Assembly: GCA_938014215.1 (NCBI GenBank)
Contig: CALLRW010000006.1
Span: 135,151-199,150, forward strand
DNA length: 64,000 nt
Origin: an uncultured Alistipes sp.
Lineage (GTDB): Bacteria; Bacteroidota; Bacteroidia; Bacteroidales; Rikenellaceae
Reading direction: 5' to 3'
Under the pieces are notes generated by a model. It worked only from the letters and a program-made list of their open reading frames with translations. It ran no database searches and was not told the origin of the DNA. The translations under genes were made by a program, and so were the position numbers. Below, piece by piece: positions 53,801-62,560 of this stretch; positions within the stretch are counted from its first letter, which is position 1; each line of letters starts with the position of its first letter.

Positions 53801-55713
53801 TCGAGACGGCCGGGCTGGGTATCGCCTCGATGCTGGGGCTGCTTCCCGCGGCCCCGCCGGTCGACGGAGCGCTCGGTGCCGACCTCACACTGGGGATGGC
53901 CGCCGATACGCTCGGAGTGCGGGGCATCGTCTCGATCGACAGCCTCACCTACGACCGGCAGCCGTTCGGCAACCTCGCGCTCCGCGCCCGCTATGCCCAG
54001 GGGGACCGCCTGCAGGCCGAAGCACACCTCCTGCTCGATTCGACGATGCTGCTGTCGGCCGCAGCCTCGATTGACCCGGCGGCCGCAGAGGAGCTCTCGG
54101 CCCGGATCGACATCCCGGGACTGCCGCTGCAACGGCTCAATCCGCTGCTGCCGGCCGATCTGCTCCGCCTCTCGGGCGAACTGACGGGCGGCGTGCGGGC
54201 CGAAGGGTCAACGGCCCGTCCCCGGATCGACGGAGGGCTCCGTTTCGCCTCGACCGCTCTCCGCGTGCCGATGATCGGCACGACGTTCCGCCTGGCCGAG
54301 GATACGATCCGCATCGACAGCAGCCGCCTGCGCTTCGACCGCTACGCCCTGCTGGCCCCGAACCGGCAGCCGCTGACGATCGACGGCGAGGTCGACCTCT
54401 CCGATCCGTCGCGCATGACGACCGACCTGCGGCTGCGGGCCTCGGACTTCCAGCTGGTGAACGTCCCCCGCAAGGAGCGCACGACGGTCTACGGCGAAGC
54501 CTACATCGATCTGAATACCTCGATCCAGGGTCCGGTCGATGCCCTTGCCGTGCGGGGGCGCGTCGGGCTGCTCGGCGGTACGGATATCAACTACGTCATG
54601 CAGAGTTCGCCGGTCGAGGTGCGGCAGCAGTCGCAGAACGTCGTCTCGTTCGTCTCGTTCCGCGAACTGGACAACCGCGAGGCCTTCGAGGAGCTGCCCC
54701 CCGTGCGGATCGGCGGGATGAACATGGCGCTGAACGTCGATATCAACAGCGACGTCAAGGCCGCCGTCGACCTCTCGACCGACGGCAGCAACCGCATCGA
54801 CCTGCGCGGCGGCGGAAACCTCACCTACACGATGAATCCGCTGGGCGACACGCGTCTCTCGGGGCGCTACCTGCTGACGGGGGGCACGGTGTGCTACAAC
54901 CCGCCGGTCATCGCGCAGAAGCTCTTCCGCATCCAGCCGGGCGGCTACGTCGAATGGCTGGGCGATCCGGCCGACCCGTCGTTCAACATCACGGCCGTGG
55001 AGAACGTCCGCGCCAACGTCTCGACGGACGGCGACGAGAGCCGTCCGGTCAACTTCAACATCTCGATCAACATCCGCAACACGCTGGCCGACCTCTCGAT
55101 CAGCTTCGACCTCTCGGCCCCGGAGGACCTCACGATGCAGAACCAGCTTAACTCGCTGACGGCCGAACAACGCGCCAACCAGGCGATGAACCTGCTGATC
55201 TACAACACCTACACGGGCCCGGGCACCACAGCCAAGGTCAGCACCGAGAATCCGCTCAACACCTTCATCCAGAAGGAGCTGAACCAGTGGGCGCAGAACA
55301 GCCTGAAGGGGGTCGACCTCTCGTTCGGCATCGACTCCTACGGAGAGGACGATCCCAACGGACAGCGGACCGACTACTCCTACCGGCTGTCGAAGAACCT
55401 CTTCAGCAACCGTATCCGGGCGGTCATCGGCGGCAAGTTCAGCACCGATGCCGACCCGTCGCAGAACCTGCGCGAAAACCTCATCGACGACATCTCGATC
55501 GAATACATGCTCGACAAGCGCGACAACATGTATATCAAACTCTTCCGCCACACCGGCTACGAGAGCATCCTCGAGGGCGAAATCACCGAAACCGGCGTCG
55601 GATTTGTCATCCGCAAGCGGATCTCGCGGCTGGGCGACCTCTTCCGCTCGTCGAAACCCCGGACCCAACGGACCGAAAAACAGAAAGACCATGAAGAAGA
55701 CGATGCTCGATAA
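50812..55713 (+). CDS. tamB: TamB-like translocation and assembly module protein (DUF490)
   Basis: Large inner-membrane-anchored, periplasm-spanning protein implicated in outer-membrane homeostasis, probably phospholipid transfer. 1633 aa from a GTG at 50812 that gives MRKIFKHTFRLLLALVGVVVAGIALLYV, a perfect signal-anchor. Upstream codons in the same frame are untranslated repeat. The body is a long run of beta-strands of AsmA/TamB type, with the C-terminal DUF490 region (GGTVCYNPPVIAQKLFRI, LLIYNTYTGPG, RAVIGGKFSTDADPSQN, VGFVIRKRISRLGDLF). A Lys/Glu/Arg-rich repeat of 34 residues is inserted near residue 267. The last 23 bases overlap tamL. Confidence 0.9.
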   Translation: MRKIFKHTFRLLLALVGVVVAGIALLYVPGVQDFALRKALGPVSKNLGMELTVERLRLRFPLHLTIEGIRIVGNDAASGEADTLADCRSFVLDVDPWPLFRGEAVVRSLRIDRLKTNYRDTLSGFGLHVAAGHLGVEQMRADLRRERASVGALALESTAIFLQPGAAAEVEQPDTTAPLRWAIDVAQLAIRSTRFAMGADETAPELSAEVAAGTIEECRIALESQEIDVRQLRIDAGAYTYLTAPESAQTADEARLTAAGTGTDRGARNEKETRTARTEKGTRDEKETNDAKGARTEKGVPETDSPEPDRDGANNEAGTPWSIRIGEVALNDNRILYGTAGHRPAEGLDPARLELTHVDLRIDSLYNRGSNLALQLQQLAFRERCGLTVEQTRGSFTMNEAGIALRGFALTTADSHLQADLEAGGGILRMEPATPLRADLQAGISTRDLKRIAPTAIPAPLDNRRLGLHLSTEGTLEELGRIGVELTSPGHLQLTLDGKARYPLDPKRLAASVGFRGELRDPAFLLEILPDTALRRRVGLPQRIALQGSASARNQSYSLSSVLRAGEGRITLDGRLEEPRQRYEATIRCDSFPLGSFLPKDSLGRLDLQLTARGEGFDPLLASTQSRIQLEVDRAEYRGHDFGGLALEAALEEQHLTGRLTDRDSALRLALDLEGRLTRDWQQARLRGRIGWFDLQALGLIGEPIGGLFDLDAEALTARNGRMAARVALDSIRIRDGEEISTIRPTSAAFATDSASTRAEMQSGDLHLTFGTPQSLDSLLQALPRGIEALTRQIREQRLDMDSLKPALPDFRLQLTAGQNNILNNFLRTKRLAFRRLEMRGANCDSLPLALGMQIEGLTTSGFRIDTVGISLLQEGRRLGYALRVANAPGNLDHLSAAGLRGSLVENTARMELYQRDSRGRTGLRSELDAAWNDSLVRVSLGADPQFGFEPWTVNPGNYLVYRFDRRLQADLDLRRGAQRFALHSLPARDSIPGIRLETAGLGIASMLGLLPAAPPVDGALGADLTLGMAADTLGVRGIVSIDSLTYDRQPFGNLALRARYAQGDRLQAEAHLLLDSTMLLSAAASIDPAAAEELSARIDIPGLPLQRLNPLLPADLLRLSGELTGGVRAEGSTARPRIDGGLRFASTALRVPMIGTTFRLAEDTIRIDSSRLRFDRYALLAPNRQPLTIDGEVDLSDPSRMTTDLRLRASDFQLVNVPRKERTTVYGEAYIDLNTSIQGPVDALAVRGRVGLLGGTDINYVMQSSPVEVRQQSQNVVSFVSFRELDNREAFEELPPVRIGGMNMALNVDINSDVKAAVDLSTDGSNRIDLRGGGNLTYTMNPLGDTRLSGRYLLTGGTVCYNPPVIAQKLFRIQPGGYVEWLGDPADPSFNITAVENVRANVSTDGDESRPVNFNISINIRNTLADLSISFDLSAPEDLTMQNQLNSLTAEQRANQAMNLLIYNTYTGPGTTAKVSTENPLNTFIQKELNQWAQNSLKGVDLSFGIDSYGEDDPNGQRTDYSYRLSKNLFSNRIRAVIGGKFSTDADPSQNLRENLIDDISIEYMLDKRDNMYIKLFRHTGYESILEGEITETGVGFVIRKRISRLGDLFRSSKPRTQRTEKQKDHEEDDAR
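51610..51711 (+). repeat. In-frame tandem repeat within tamB encoding charged residues
   Basis: Imperfect units beginning near 51610, 51637, 51655 and 51691 (spacings multiples of 9), coding for AR[N/T]EK[E/G]T-type peptides. All spacings keep the reading frame. Confidence 0.65.
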
Positions 55714-58003
55714 GGCGATGGTGATCCTGGCGGGGCTCCTGCTGCTGGGCGGCTGCTCGACGACGCGCCGCATCCCCGAGGGCGAGGTCCTCTACACGGG
55801 GGTCCGCCACCTGCGGATCCTCCCCGATTCGGGGGTCGTCGTCTCGGCCGCCGCCGAGGATGCCGCCCGCGAACCCCTCACCGTCGCCCCGAACAACCCG
55901 CTCTACGCCCCCTGGGTGCGGACCCCCTTCCCGCTGGGGCTCTGGGCCTGGAACTACTGCTACACCCCCCGCGAAAAGGGGTTCCGCTACTGGTTCTACC
56001 GCCGGCTGGCCAAGGAGCCCGTCCTCCTCTCGAAGGTCCAGCCCGGACTGCGGACCCAGGTCGCCGTCCAGGCCCTCGAGAATTACGGATACTTCGGATC
56101 GCGGGCCTCCGACTCGCTGCGCTACCGCAAGCAGGGCCGCAAGGCGAAGGTCGACTACACGCTCCGCGTCGCTCCGCCATGGTTCTACGGCGAGGTCACC
56201 TACCCGAAGACCGACTCAACGATGGCACCGCTCATCAATTCGCTGCAGACCACCTCGCTGATCCGCCCCGGCGCGCAGTACAACCTCGACACCCTCACGG
56301 CCGAACGCCAGCGCATCACCACGACGCTGCGCGACCACGGCTACTACTACTTCCGTCCCGACTACCTGTCCTATCTGGCCGATACGACCCTCGAACGGCG
56401 GCGCGTCGCCCTGCGGCTGACACTCAAGCCCAACCTCCCGCCGATGGCGCTGAAGCCCTACCGCGTGGGCGAGGTCACCGTCCGGCTGCACAACCTGCGG
56501 CCCGGCCCCACAGACACGCTCCGCATCCACAACGCCACGGTGATCGCCCAGCGGCCGCTGAAGCTCCGCCCGCGGGTGCTGCGCCGCGCCCTGACGCTCC
56601 GCCCCGGCGAGCTCTTCACGGTCGATGCCCAGAACCGGACCCAGACCGAACTCAACAAACTGGGCGTCTTCCGTTCGGTGAGTCTTGCGGTCACGCCGCT
56701 CGATTCGCTCCGCGGAGGCGACTCGCTCGACGTGGCCATCCACGCACAGTTCGACTACCCGCTCGAGGTGGCCCTCGAGACCGACGTCACCTCCAAGTCG
56801 AACAGCTTCCTCGGGCCGGGAATCGCCCTCAAGCTGAGCCACAACAACCTCTTCCGCGGCGGCGAACGGCTCGACCTGAAGCTCAACGGATCCTACGAGT
56901 GGCAGACCGGCAACAAGAACTCCGGCGGCCACACCTCGCGGCTCAACTCCTACGAGGTGGGGCTCAACGCGACGCTCAACCTGCCGCGCCTGCTGCTGCC
57001 CACGCGGTGGGTCCGCCGGCTGCGCCGCCCGGGCAGCACGACCTTCCAGCTGGGGGCCGATCTGATGAACCGTCCGCAGTTCTTCCACCTGGTGGCCTTC
57101 AGCGGATCGGGCGGCTACCGCTTCCAGAGCTCGGACTACAGCCACCACGACCTCACGGTCTTCCGCCTGACCTACAACCGTCTGCTCCACACGACCGCCA
57201 GTTTCGACCAGACCATGGCCGAAAACCCCTCGATCGCGATGAGTTTCCGCAACCAGTTCGTCCCCTCGATCGGCTACACCTACACCTTCGACCGCAGCTA
57301 CGGCCCAACGGCCAACCGCCGACTCTACTGGCAGAACAGCTTCACGTCGGCCGGCAACCTGCTGGCCGGGATTCTGCGGGCCTGCGGCGAGCGGCAGCCC
57401 CAACAGCTCTTCGGCAATCAGTTTTCGCAGTTCGTCAAGGAGGTCAGCGAGCTGAAGTTCTACCACCGCATCGGCCGCCGCAACAACTGGCTGGCCACAC
57501 GGCTGCTCGTCGGCGTGGGGTATGCCTACGGCAACTCCGAGGTGATGCCCTACAGCGAACAGTTCTACATCGGCGGCGCCAACAGCATCCGGGCCTTCAC
57601 CGTGCGGTCGATCGGACCGGGCAGCTACCGTCCGCCCGCCGACGACAGCGACGGGTATCTCGACCAGACGGGAGATTTCAAGCTGGAGGCCAACATCGAA
57701 TACCGTTTCGGGATCATGGGCCGGCTCAACGGCGCCCTCTTCCTCGATGCCGGCAACGTGTGGCTGCTGAAGAGGGATCCCAACCGCCCGGGCGCCGAGC
57801 TCAAGGGGCGCGGATTCTTCAACGAAATCGCCCTGGGGACCGGCTTCGGACTGCGTTACGACATCAGCTACCTGGTGATCCGCGCCGACCTCGGCATTGG
57901 CATCCACACCCCCTACCCGAATCCCGACAAACGCGGCTACTACAACATCTCGAGTTTCAAGGACGGACTGGGATTCCACCTGGCCATCGGCTACCCCTTC
58001 TGA
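55691..58003 (+). CDS. tamL: TamL-like lipidated Omp85 protein, partner of TamB
   Basis: 770 aa from the ATG at 55691, inside the tamB 3' end. Lipobox LGGC (Cys22) then STTRRIPEGEVLYTGV, typical of the lipid-anchored TamA variant of Bacteroidota. POTRA-like domains follow (about 130-430, GDSLDVAIHAQFDY near the junction), then an Omp85 barrel with GPGIALKLSHNNLFRGGE and the IGGANSIRAFTVRSIGPGSY loop, ending in a C-terminal Phe (AIGYPF). Fusion-like overlap with tamB implies coupled translation. It faces a second tamL-like gene across a 161-base repeat-bearing gap. Confidence 0.9.
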   Translation: MKKTMLDKAMVILAGLLLLGGCSTTRRIPEGEVLYTGVRHLRILPDSGVVVSAAAEDAAREPLTVAPNNPLYAPWVRTPFPLGLWAWNYCYTPREKGFRYWFYRRLAKEPVLLSKVQPGLRTQVAVQALENYGYFGSRASDSLRYRKQGRKAKVDYTLRVAPPWFYGEVTYPKTDSTMAPLINSLQTTSLIRPGAQYNLDTLTAERQRITTTLRDHGYYYFRPDYLSYLADTTLERRRVALRLTLKPNLPPMALKPYRVGEVTVRLHNLRPGPTDTLRIHNATVIAQRPLKLRPRVLRRALTLRPGELFTVDAQNRTQTELNKLGVFRSVSLAVTPLDSLRGGDSLDVAIHAQFDYPLEVALETDVTSKSNSFLGPGIALKLSHNNLFRGGERLDLKLNGSYEWQTGNKNSGGHTSRLNSYEVGLNATLNLPRLLLPTRWVRRLRRPGSTTFQLGADLMNRPQFFHLVAFSGSGGYRFQSSDYSHHDLTVFRLTYNRLLHTTASFDQTMAENPSIAMSFRNQFVPSIGYTYTFDRSYGPTANRRLYWQNSFTSAGNLLAGILRACGERQPQQLFGNQFSQFVKEVSELKFYHRIGRRNNWLATRLLVGVGYAYGNSEVMPYSEQFYIGGANSIRAFTVRSIGPGSYRPPADDSDGYLDQTGDFKLEANIEYRFGIMGRLNGALFLDAGNVWLLKRDPNRPGAELKGRGFFNEIALGTGFGLRYDISYLVIRADLGIGIHTPYPNPDKRGYYNISSFKDGLGFHLAIGYPF

Positions 58004-58032
58004 TCCCCGACGTTTCCGACCCCGACGCGGCG

Positions 58033-58137
58033 TGCAAAGGGCATCTTCGCGGAGTCCGGGCCGTCGGGTCCCGGCATGAAGACGTGGGATGCAAAGGGCG
58101 TCTTCGCGGAGTCCGGGCCGTCGGGCCCCGGCATGAA
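58033..58137. repeat. Pair of 48-base direct repeats between convergent tamL-like genes
   Basis: Copies at 58033-58080 and 58090-58137, period 57, differing at 2 of 48 bases. Each copy can fold a small GC hairpin (CCGGG/CCCGG). It may also serve as the terminator zone between the convergent genes, as no other T-tailed hairpin was seen. Confidence 0.8.
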
Positions 58138-58164
58138 ATTGAACTGGCTAAAAAATCGAATCGG

Positions 58165-60543
58165 CTAAAAGGGATAACCCACCCCGAAATTGAGCGCCGT
58201 ATTCTTCCACTTGAAGTTGTGGATCCAGCGCTCGCCGGCCGGATTGTTCGGGTTGTGGAGCTGAATGCCCCAGTCCAGACGCAACACCGCGAACTTGATG
58301 TCGAAACGCAGGCCCAACCCCGTGTTGAAGCCCAACTGGCGGTAGAAGCGGTCGAAATGGAAGACGGCATCGTCCGAATACTCCTTCGGATTCTGGCGGA
58401 TGTACCAGATGTTGCCCACGTCGAAGAAGGTCGCACCGTGGATCATGCCCCAGATCGGGAAGCGCAGCTCGAGGTTGGCCTCCAGCTTCACGTCACCCGT
58501 CTGCACCGGGTAGTCGTTGCGCGGATCGGGCACCGAACCCTGTCCCAGCGTCCGGGGCGTCCAGCCGCGCATGCCGTTGCTGCCGCCGCAGTAGAACTGC
58601 CGGTCGAAGGGCACCGACTCCGAATTGCCGTAGGCCATCGCCACACCGCCGTAGAGGTGGCCGACCAGCGCCGTGACATCTCCCAGCATGATCTTGCGGC
58701 TGATGCTGAGGTCCGTACGGAAGTATTGCGAATACTGGATGCCGAAGATCGTGTAGTAGTCCTTGCCGGCGGCCGGGGCGAAGAAGGCGTGCTCGACGGC
58801 ATCGATCAGGTTGCCCGCCGTCTCGGCATTGAAGCGGATCGTCGTGGCGTTGCCGCCGAAGTTCTTGCGCTGGTTGTTGTAACTGTAGCTGAACGACAGC
58901 CCGCCGATGAACTGCGTGCTGAAACTGTTGATCAGATACTTGTTCTGCGTGCTGCCCAGGAACTGCGGGTCGACCGGACGCGTCATGTCGATCACGTTGA
59001 TGTCGACGGGCCGCAGCGAGAAGGTCGAATAGCGGTTGTTGGTCCACATGTAGGTCAGACCCGCACTCGAGAGGGTCCGCGCATAGTAGGGCCGGTCCTG
59101 GAAATTGACCGCCACCTCGATCTTCGTCCGCGGCTGGTTGACGTTGCGGAAGCGCCGCACCCGCCACGGTGCCAGAAAGCGCGGGAAGGTCAGACCCGTA
59201 TTGATACCGAACTCCGTCGCGCGCTTGCGCAGTGCGTCGGGGGCCTTCATGAACTCATATCCGGCCGTGAACGAGAGGTCGAACGATTCGGCCCCGCGGA
59301 AGATGTTGCGGTTCTGATAGCCGACCGTGGCCTTCAGCCCGTAGAAACTCGACGTGGTGCTCCCCTCGACATCGACCTTGACACTCTGGCGGAGTGTCGG
59401 CGTGCAGAGGATGTTGCACGTGAGGTAGCCCTCGCGCGTGTAGAGCGTCTGCGTCGAGTCGGACGAGGCTCCGATGTAGGAGACATAGTCGGTCGAATCC
59501 TCCCGCTGCGGCATCTCTTCAAAGGCAATGCGCGTACTCTTGAAGTAACCCAGCGACATCAGATCCGCATAGGCCCGGTTGACCTGCGAGGCGTTGTAGA
59601 CATAGTTCGGGTAGAGCGGGACCGACTGCCGCAACACCCGCGGACGCAGATTCGGACGCTTCTCGTAGACGATGTTCAGACCCCGGTAGGAGAGCGTATC
59701 GAGCCGCTGGAGCAGCGTCGTGTCGTTGCGGATCTCCGTCGGGTCGAAGTCCGGGAAGATGTTGATCCGGTCGAGACGGTAGACCATGTTGTTCTCCATG
59801 AGGGCCTTGCCGCGCTCGTCGTAGCCCGACAGATACTGCTTGACGACCACCTCCAGATCGACCTCGCGGTTGCCGCCCAGCGTATCGGCCAGATACAGAA
59901 TGTTGTTGACCGAAAAGTTGTAGTATCCCCGGTCGCGCAGGTAGGAGGTGATTCGTTCCCGCTCGGCGTCGAGCACCGTGACGTCGTAGATGTCGCCCCG
60001 CCGCAGCAGCGTCTGCGCCGTATCGGGCAGCACGATCTGCTCGAGGAACTTGTCGTGGAAGCGGTACGAGATCGAATCGATGCGGTAGGGTTCTCCCTGG
60101 TGCGTCGTGTAGATGACCGTTGCCCGCCGACGGCGCGAGGTGGTGTCGATGCGGAACGTCGCCCGCGAATTGAAGAAGCCCTTCGAGTCCATGTAGACCT
60201 TCAGGTTTTCGGCGCTCTTCTGCGTCAGGCTCTGGTCCAGCAGCACGGGTTCCTCCCCGATCTTGCGTTTCCACTCGTTCCAGCGGTTCTCGCGGTCGGG
60301 ATTGGCCTGTTCGTAGAGCCAGACGTAGAAATTAGTTCCCAGGAAGCGTTTGTTCGGGGTCTGGCGGATGTATTTTTCGAGTTCCGACGCCGTGATGCGC
60401 TCCTTGCGCGGAGCCGACCGGTCATCCTCGATCTTCACCTTCTGCAGGAAGTAACTCCCCTGGGGAATGTGCCGCGTGACGCTGCAGGCCGAGCAAACGA
60501 TGCCCAGCACCGCAGCAAACCCTATGCGGCACCATCGACGCAC
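58165..60543 (-). CDS. Second TamL-like lipidated Omp85 family protein
   Basis: 792 aa from a GTG at 60543. The lipoprotein signal ends CSAC (Cys20), then SVTRHIPQGSYFLQKVKIEDD. POTRA-like repeats (about 25-400; KVYMDSKGFFNSRATF, ITSYLRDRGYYNFSVNNILYLAD) precede an Omp85 barrel with FYGLKATVGYQNRNIFRGAE and the GGSNGMRGWTPRTLGQG loop, ending NFGVGYPF. It shares domain plan and end motif with the tamB-linked protein but is only distantly similar. It is the second gene of a minus-strand pair with a nitroreductase, 6 bases apart. A role in outer-membrane assembly or lipid transport is inferred. Confidence 0.88.
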   Translation of the reverse strand: MRRWCRIGFAAVLGIVCSACSVTRHIPQGSYFLQKVKIEDDRSAPRKERITASELEKYIRQTPNKRFLGTNFYVWLYEQANPDRENRWNEWKRKIGEEPVLLDQSLTQKSAENLKVYMDSKGFFNSRATFRIDTTSRRRRATVIYTTHQGEPYRIDSISYRFHDKFLEQIVLPDTAQTLLRRGDIYDVTVLDAERERITSYLRDRGYYNFSVNNILYLADTLGGNREVDLEVVVKQYLSGYDERGKALMENNMVYRLDRINIFPDFDPTEIRNDTTLLQRLDTLSYRGLNIVYEKRPNLRPRVLRQSVPLYPNYVYNASQVNRAYADLMSLGYFKSTRIAFEEMPQREDSTDYVSYIGASSDSTQTLYTREGYLTCNILCTPTLRQSVKVDVEGSTTSSFYGLKATVGYQNRNIFRGAESFDLSFTAGYEFMKAPDALRKRATEFGINTGLTFPRFLAPWRVRRFRNVNQPRTKIEVAVNFQDRPYYARTLSSAGLTYMWTNNRYSTFSLRPVDINVIDMTRPVDPQFLGSTQNKYLINSFSTQFIGGLSFSYSYNNQRKNFGGNATTIRFNAETAGNLIDAVEHAFFAPAAGKDYYTIFGIQYSQYFRTDLSISRKIMLGDVTALVGHLYGGVAMAYGNSESVPFDRQFYCGGSNGMRGWTPRTLGQGSVPDPRNDYPVQTGDVKLEANLELRFPIWGMIHGATFFDVGNIWYIRQNPKEYSDDAVFHFDRFYRQLGFNTGLGLRFDIKFAVLRLDWGIQLHNPNNPAGERWIHNFKWKNTALNFGVGYPF

Positions 60544-60549
60544 GGCCGA

Positions 60550-61311
60550 TCAGTGATTGTTGAAGAAACCCTTCTCCTTGAGCAGGGCCAGGTAGGACTC
60601 CGAGATGGCCAGATTGTCGCGCCGCACGTAGCGCCGTTCGGTGAAGATGCGGGCCAGATTGGGCAGTCCGTTCTCCTCGAGCAGGCGTTTCGTCAGCTCC
60701 GACTCCTCGCGTTCGGCCCACAGTTCGTCGATCTCGGCGGCCGTGTAATCCGTATATTTTTCGTAATGCACGACGGCCTCGAGCGGCAGGCGGTCGGTCA
60801 GTTCGGGCGACTCGTCGGGATAGCCCATCACCACCGTTGTCAGCGGGATAACCCCCTTGGGGAGCTCCAGGATCCGCGAAATCTCGCCGGCGGTGTAGAT
60901 CGTCGTACCGAGCACGCAGATACCCAGTCCGTGCGATTCGGCCTCGATGATCAGGTTCTGCGTGGCAAGCAGGGCATCGGTCGAGGCGTTCAGGAACCAG
61001 GCGAAGTTATCGTAGGCCGGGTCGGCATCGCGCTGTTCGCACCACTGGGTGAAGCGGTGGACATCGGCGCAGACCGTCACCAGGCAGGGGGCCTCGGTGA
61101 CCATCGGCTGGTTGAAATGGCACGGAGCCAGTTTTTCGCGGAGAGCCTTGTCGCGGGTGACGATCAGCGAATAGAGCTGCATGTTGCCGCACGTCGAGGC
61201 GCGGGTGGCAGCTTCGAGACATTCGCGCAGCACCTCGGTCGGGATCGGTGTCGGGCGGTACTTGCGTATGGAACGATGCTTGAAAAGCACACTTTTCATG
61301 GAATGGAGCAT
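60550..61311 (-). CDS. Nitroreductase-family flavoprotein (NfsA-like)
   Basis: 253 aa (ATG at 61311; 61299 is an alternative). FMN-dependent NAD(P)H oxidoreductase fold: KHRSIRKYRPTPIP at the N-terminus binds FMN phosphate, followed by ATRASTCGNMQLYSLIV, GLGICVLGTTIYTAGEIS and ITL-VVMGYPDESPE. The length is that of NfsA/FRase I members. The natural substrate (flavin, quinone or nitro compounds) is unknown. It heads a minus-strand pair with the second tamL-like gene. Confidence 0.9.
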   Translation of the reverse strand: MLHSMKSVLFKHRSIRKYRPTPIPTEVLRECLEAATRASTCGNMQLYSLIVTRDKALREKLAPCHFNQPMVTEAPCLVTVCADVHRFTQWCEQRDADPAYDNFAWFLNASTDALLATQNLIIEAESHGLGICVLGTTIYTAGEISRILELPKGVIPLTTVVMGYPDESPELTDRLPLEAVVHYEKYTDYTAAEIDELWAEREESELTKRLLEENGLPNLARIFTERRYVRRDNLAISESYLALLKEKGFFNNH

Positions 61312-61383
61312 TAAAAAAAACTTTCACACAACAAAACATCCGCGATCGGCAAGATTCGTCATTTTGGAAGCGGATATTTTTCA

Positions 61384-61391
61384 CAAAAGTA
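61384..61391 (-). promoter_or_regulatory. -7 box of the nitroreductase gene
   Basis: TACTTTTG on the minus strand, exact TAnnTTTG, 72 bases before the ATG. Confidence 0.55.
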
Positions 61392-61413
61392 GCAAAACTT
61401 TTAGAAGTTTTAC

Positions 61414-61421
61414 TATTTTTG
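61414..61421 (+). promoter_or_regulatory. -7 box upstream of dapF
   Basis: TATTTTTG, exact TAnnTTTG. It would give a leader of about 300 bases containing the repeat array. Confidence 0.5.
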
Positions 61422-61445
61422 TCCAGGAGAAACCGTCACAAACCT

Positions 61446-61600
61446 CCGAGGGGGAGTGAGCGAACGGGCGCCGCGGTTGACCGCAGGGCGGCCGGGCCGA
61501 AATAGCCGGGCGCAACGCTTAACCGGAGGCGGCCGGGCTGAAATAGCCGGACGCAATGCTTGATCGGAGAGTTGCCGGGCAAGAGTGCCGATGGTTGCAA
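61446..61600. repeat. Array of 41-base imperfect direct repeats upstream of dapF
   Basis: Two clear adjacent copies, 61487-61527 and 61528-61568, differ at about 5 of 41 bases. Degenerate partial copies flank them on both sides. The core contains GCCGGGCYGAAATAGCCGG, which can form a short hairpin. Confidence 0.7.
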
Positions 61601-61727
61601 CGGAATGCCGATTGCCCCAAACAAAGAGCAGGAACGGAGACTCCACAAACAGATGAAGTAACGGATGAGACCGGAAGTCGGAATGGAAACGACTGCGGTT
61701 CACCCACCAAGACAGGAAGAGCAACAC

Positions 61728-62534
61728 GTGCAAACGGAATTTGCCAAATACGAAGGAGCCGGTAACGACTTCATCCTCATCGACAACCGCGAGGGACTCT
61801 TTACCCCCCGCCCGGAGTTGATTGCGCGACTGTGCGACCGCCACTTCGGGATCGGAGCCGACGGACTGATGACCCTGGCCCACAACGCCGAAATCGACTG
61901 CTCGATGCGTTACTACAACGCCGACGGTTCGGAAGGCGAGATGTGCGGAAACGGCGCACGCTGCTTCACGCTCTTCGCCGAACACCTCGGGATCGGCGGC
62001 GAAACCAAATTCTTTGATGCCGCCGACGGGCTCCATACCGCCCGGATCCATCGCACCAAGGGCTTCACGGGAGAGATCGAACTCGGGATGATTGCCGTAC
62101 GCGAAATCCGCGAAGGCGACGGCTGGTGGTTCCTCAATACGGGAGTTCCCCACTACGTGGAGTTCGTCGACGATCTCGACACGGTCGATGTCGTGGGCCG
62201 CGGCCGCACGATCCGACACGATACGGCCCGTTTTCCGCAGGGGACGAATGTCAACTTCGTGCAGATAACCGGATCGGGCGCCATCAGGGTACGCACCTAC
62301 GAACGCGGCGTCGAGGACGAAACCCTCGCCTGCGGAACCGGTGCTACGGCCGCAGCCATCGTCACCAATTTCGTCCACCAGCCCGAGCGGCTCCGCTATG
62401 CCGTCACGATTGCGGGCGGAACGCTCTCGGTACGATTTTCGCATGAACCTCAAACGCAAATTTATACGGACGTCCGCCTGACGGGTCCCGCACGCCGGGT
62501 CTTCGGCGGGATGTTCGACAGCGAAAATTTCTAA
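61728..62534 (+). CDS. dapF: Diaminopimelate epimerase
   Basis: Interconverts LL- and meso-diaminopimelate for lysine and peptidoglycan. 268 aa from the GTG at 61728, whose product begins MQTEFAKYEGAGNDFILID, the canonical DapF start; an ATG at 61683 would add 15 residues of no family likeness. The two catalytic cysteines are in EMCGNGARCF and LACGTGATAAA. A possible 300-base leader precedes it. It is followed at 26 bases by a small acidic protein gene and then an alpha/beta hydrolase. Confidence 0.95.
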   Translation: MQTEFAKYEGAGNDFILIDNREGLFTPRPELIARLCDRHFGIGADGLMTLAHNAEIDCSMRYYNADGSEGEMCGNGARCFTLFAEHLGIGGETKFFDAADGLHTARIHRTKGFTGEIELGMIAVREIREGDGWWFLNTGVPHYVEFVDDLDTVDVVGRGRTIRHDTARFPQGTNVNFVQITGSGAIRVRTYERGVEDETLACGTGATAAAIVTNFVHQPERLRYAVTIAGGTLSVRFSHEPQTQIYTDVRLTGPARRVFGGMFDSENF

Positions 62535-62560
62535 TACCCAACCATTTCCATTTTCCACCC

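Larger units (their letters stand above)
61312..61727. other. 416-base gap between nitroreductase and dapF with promoters and a repeat array
   Basis: AT-rich for its first 110 bases, where divergent -7 boxes lie at 61384-61391 (minus) and 61414-61421 (plus). It is then GC-rich, with a 41-base repeat array. I see no gene; an ATG at 61683 in the dapF frame is an alternative start for dapF. Confidence 0.6.

Noticed and set aside
56179..61314. Very long open frame of 1711 codons on the plus strand
   Set aside because: It reads the antisense of the second tamL-like gene and part of the first; composition is Arg/Pro/His-rich shadow coding typical of GC-rich DNA.
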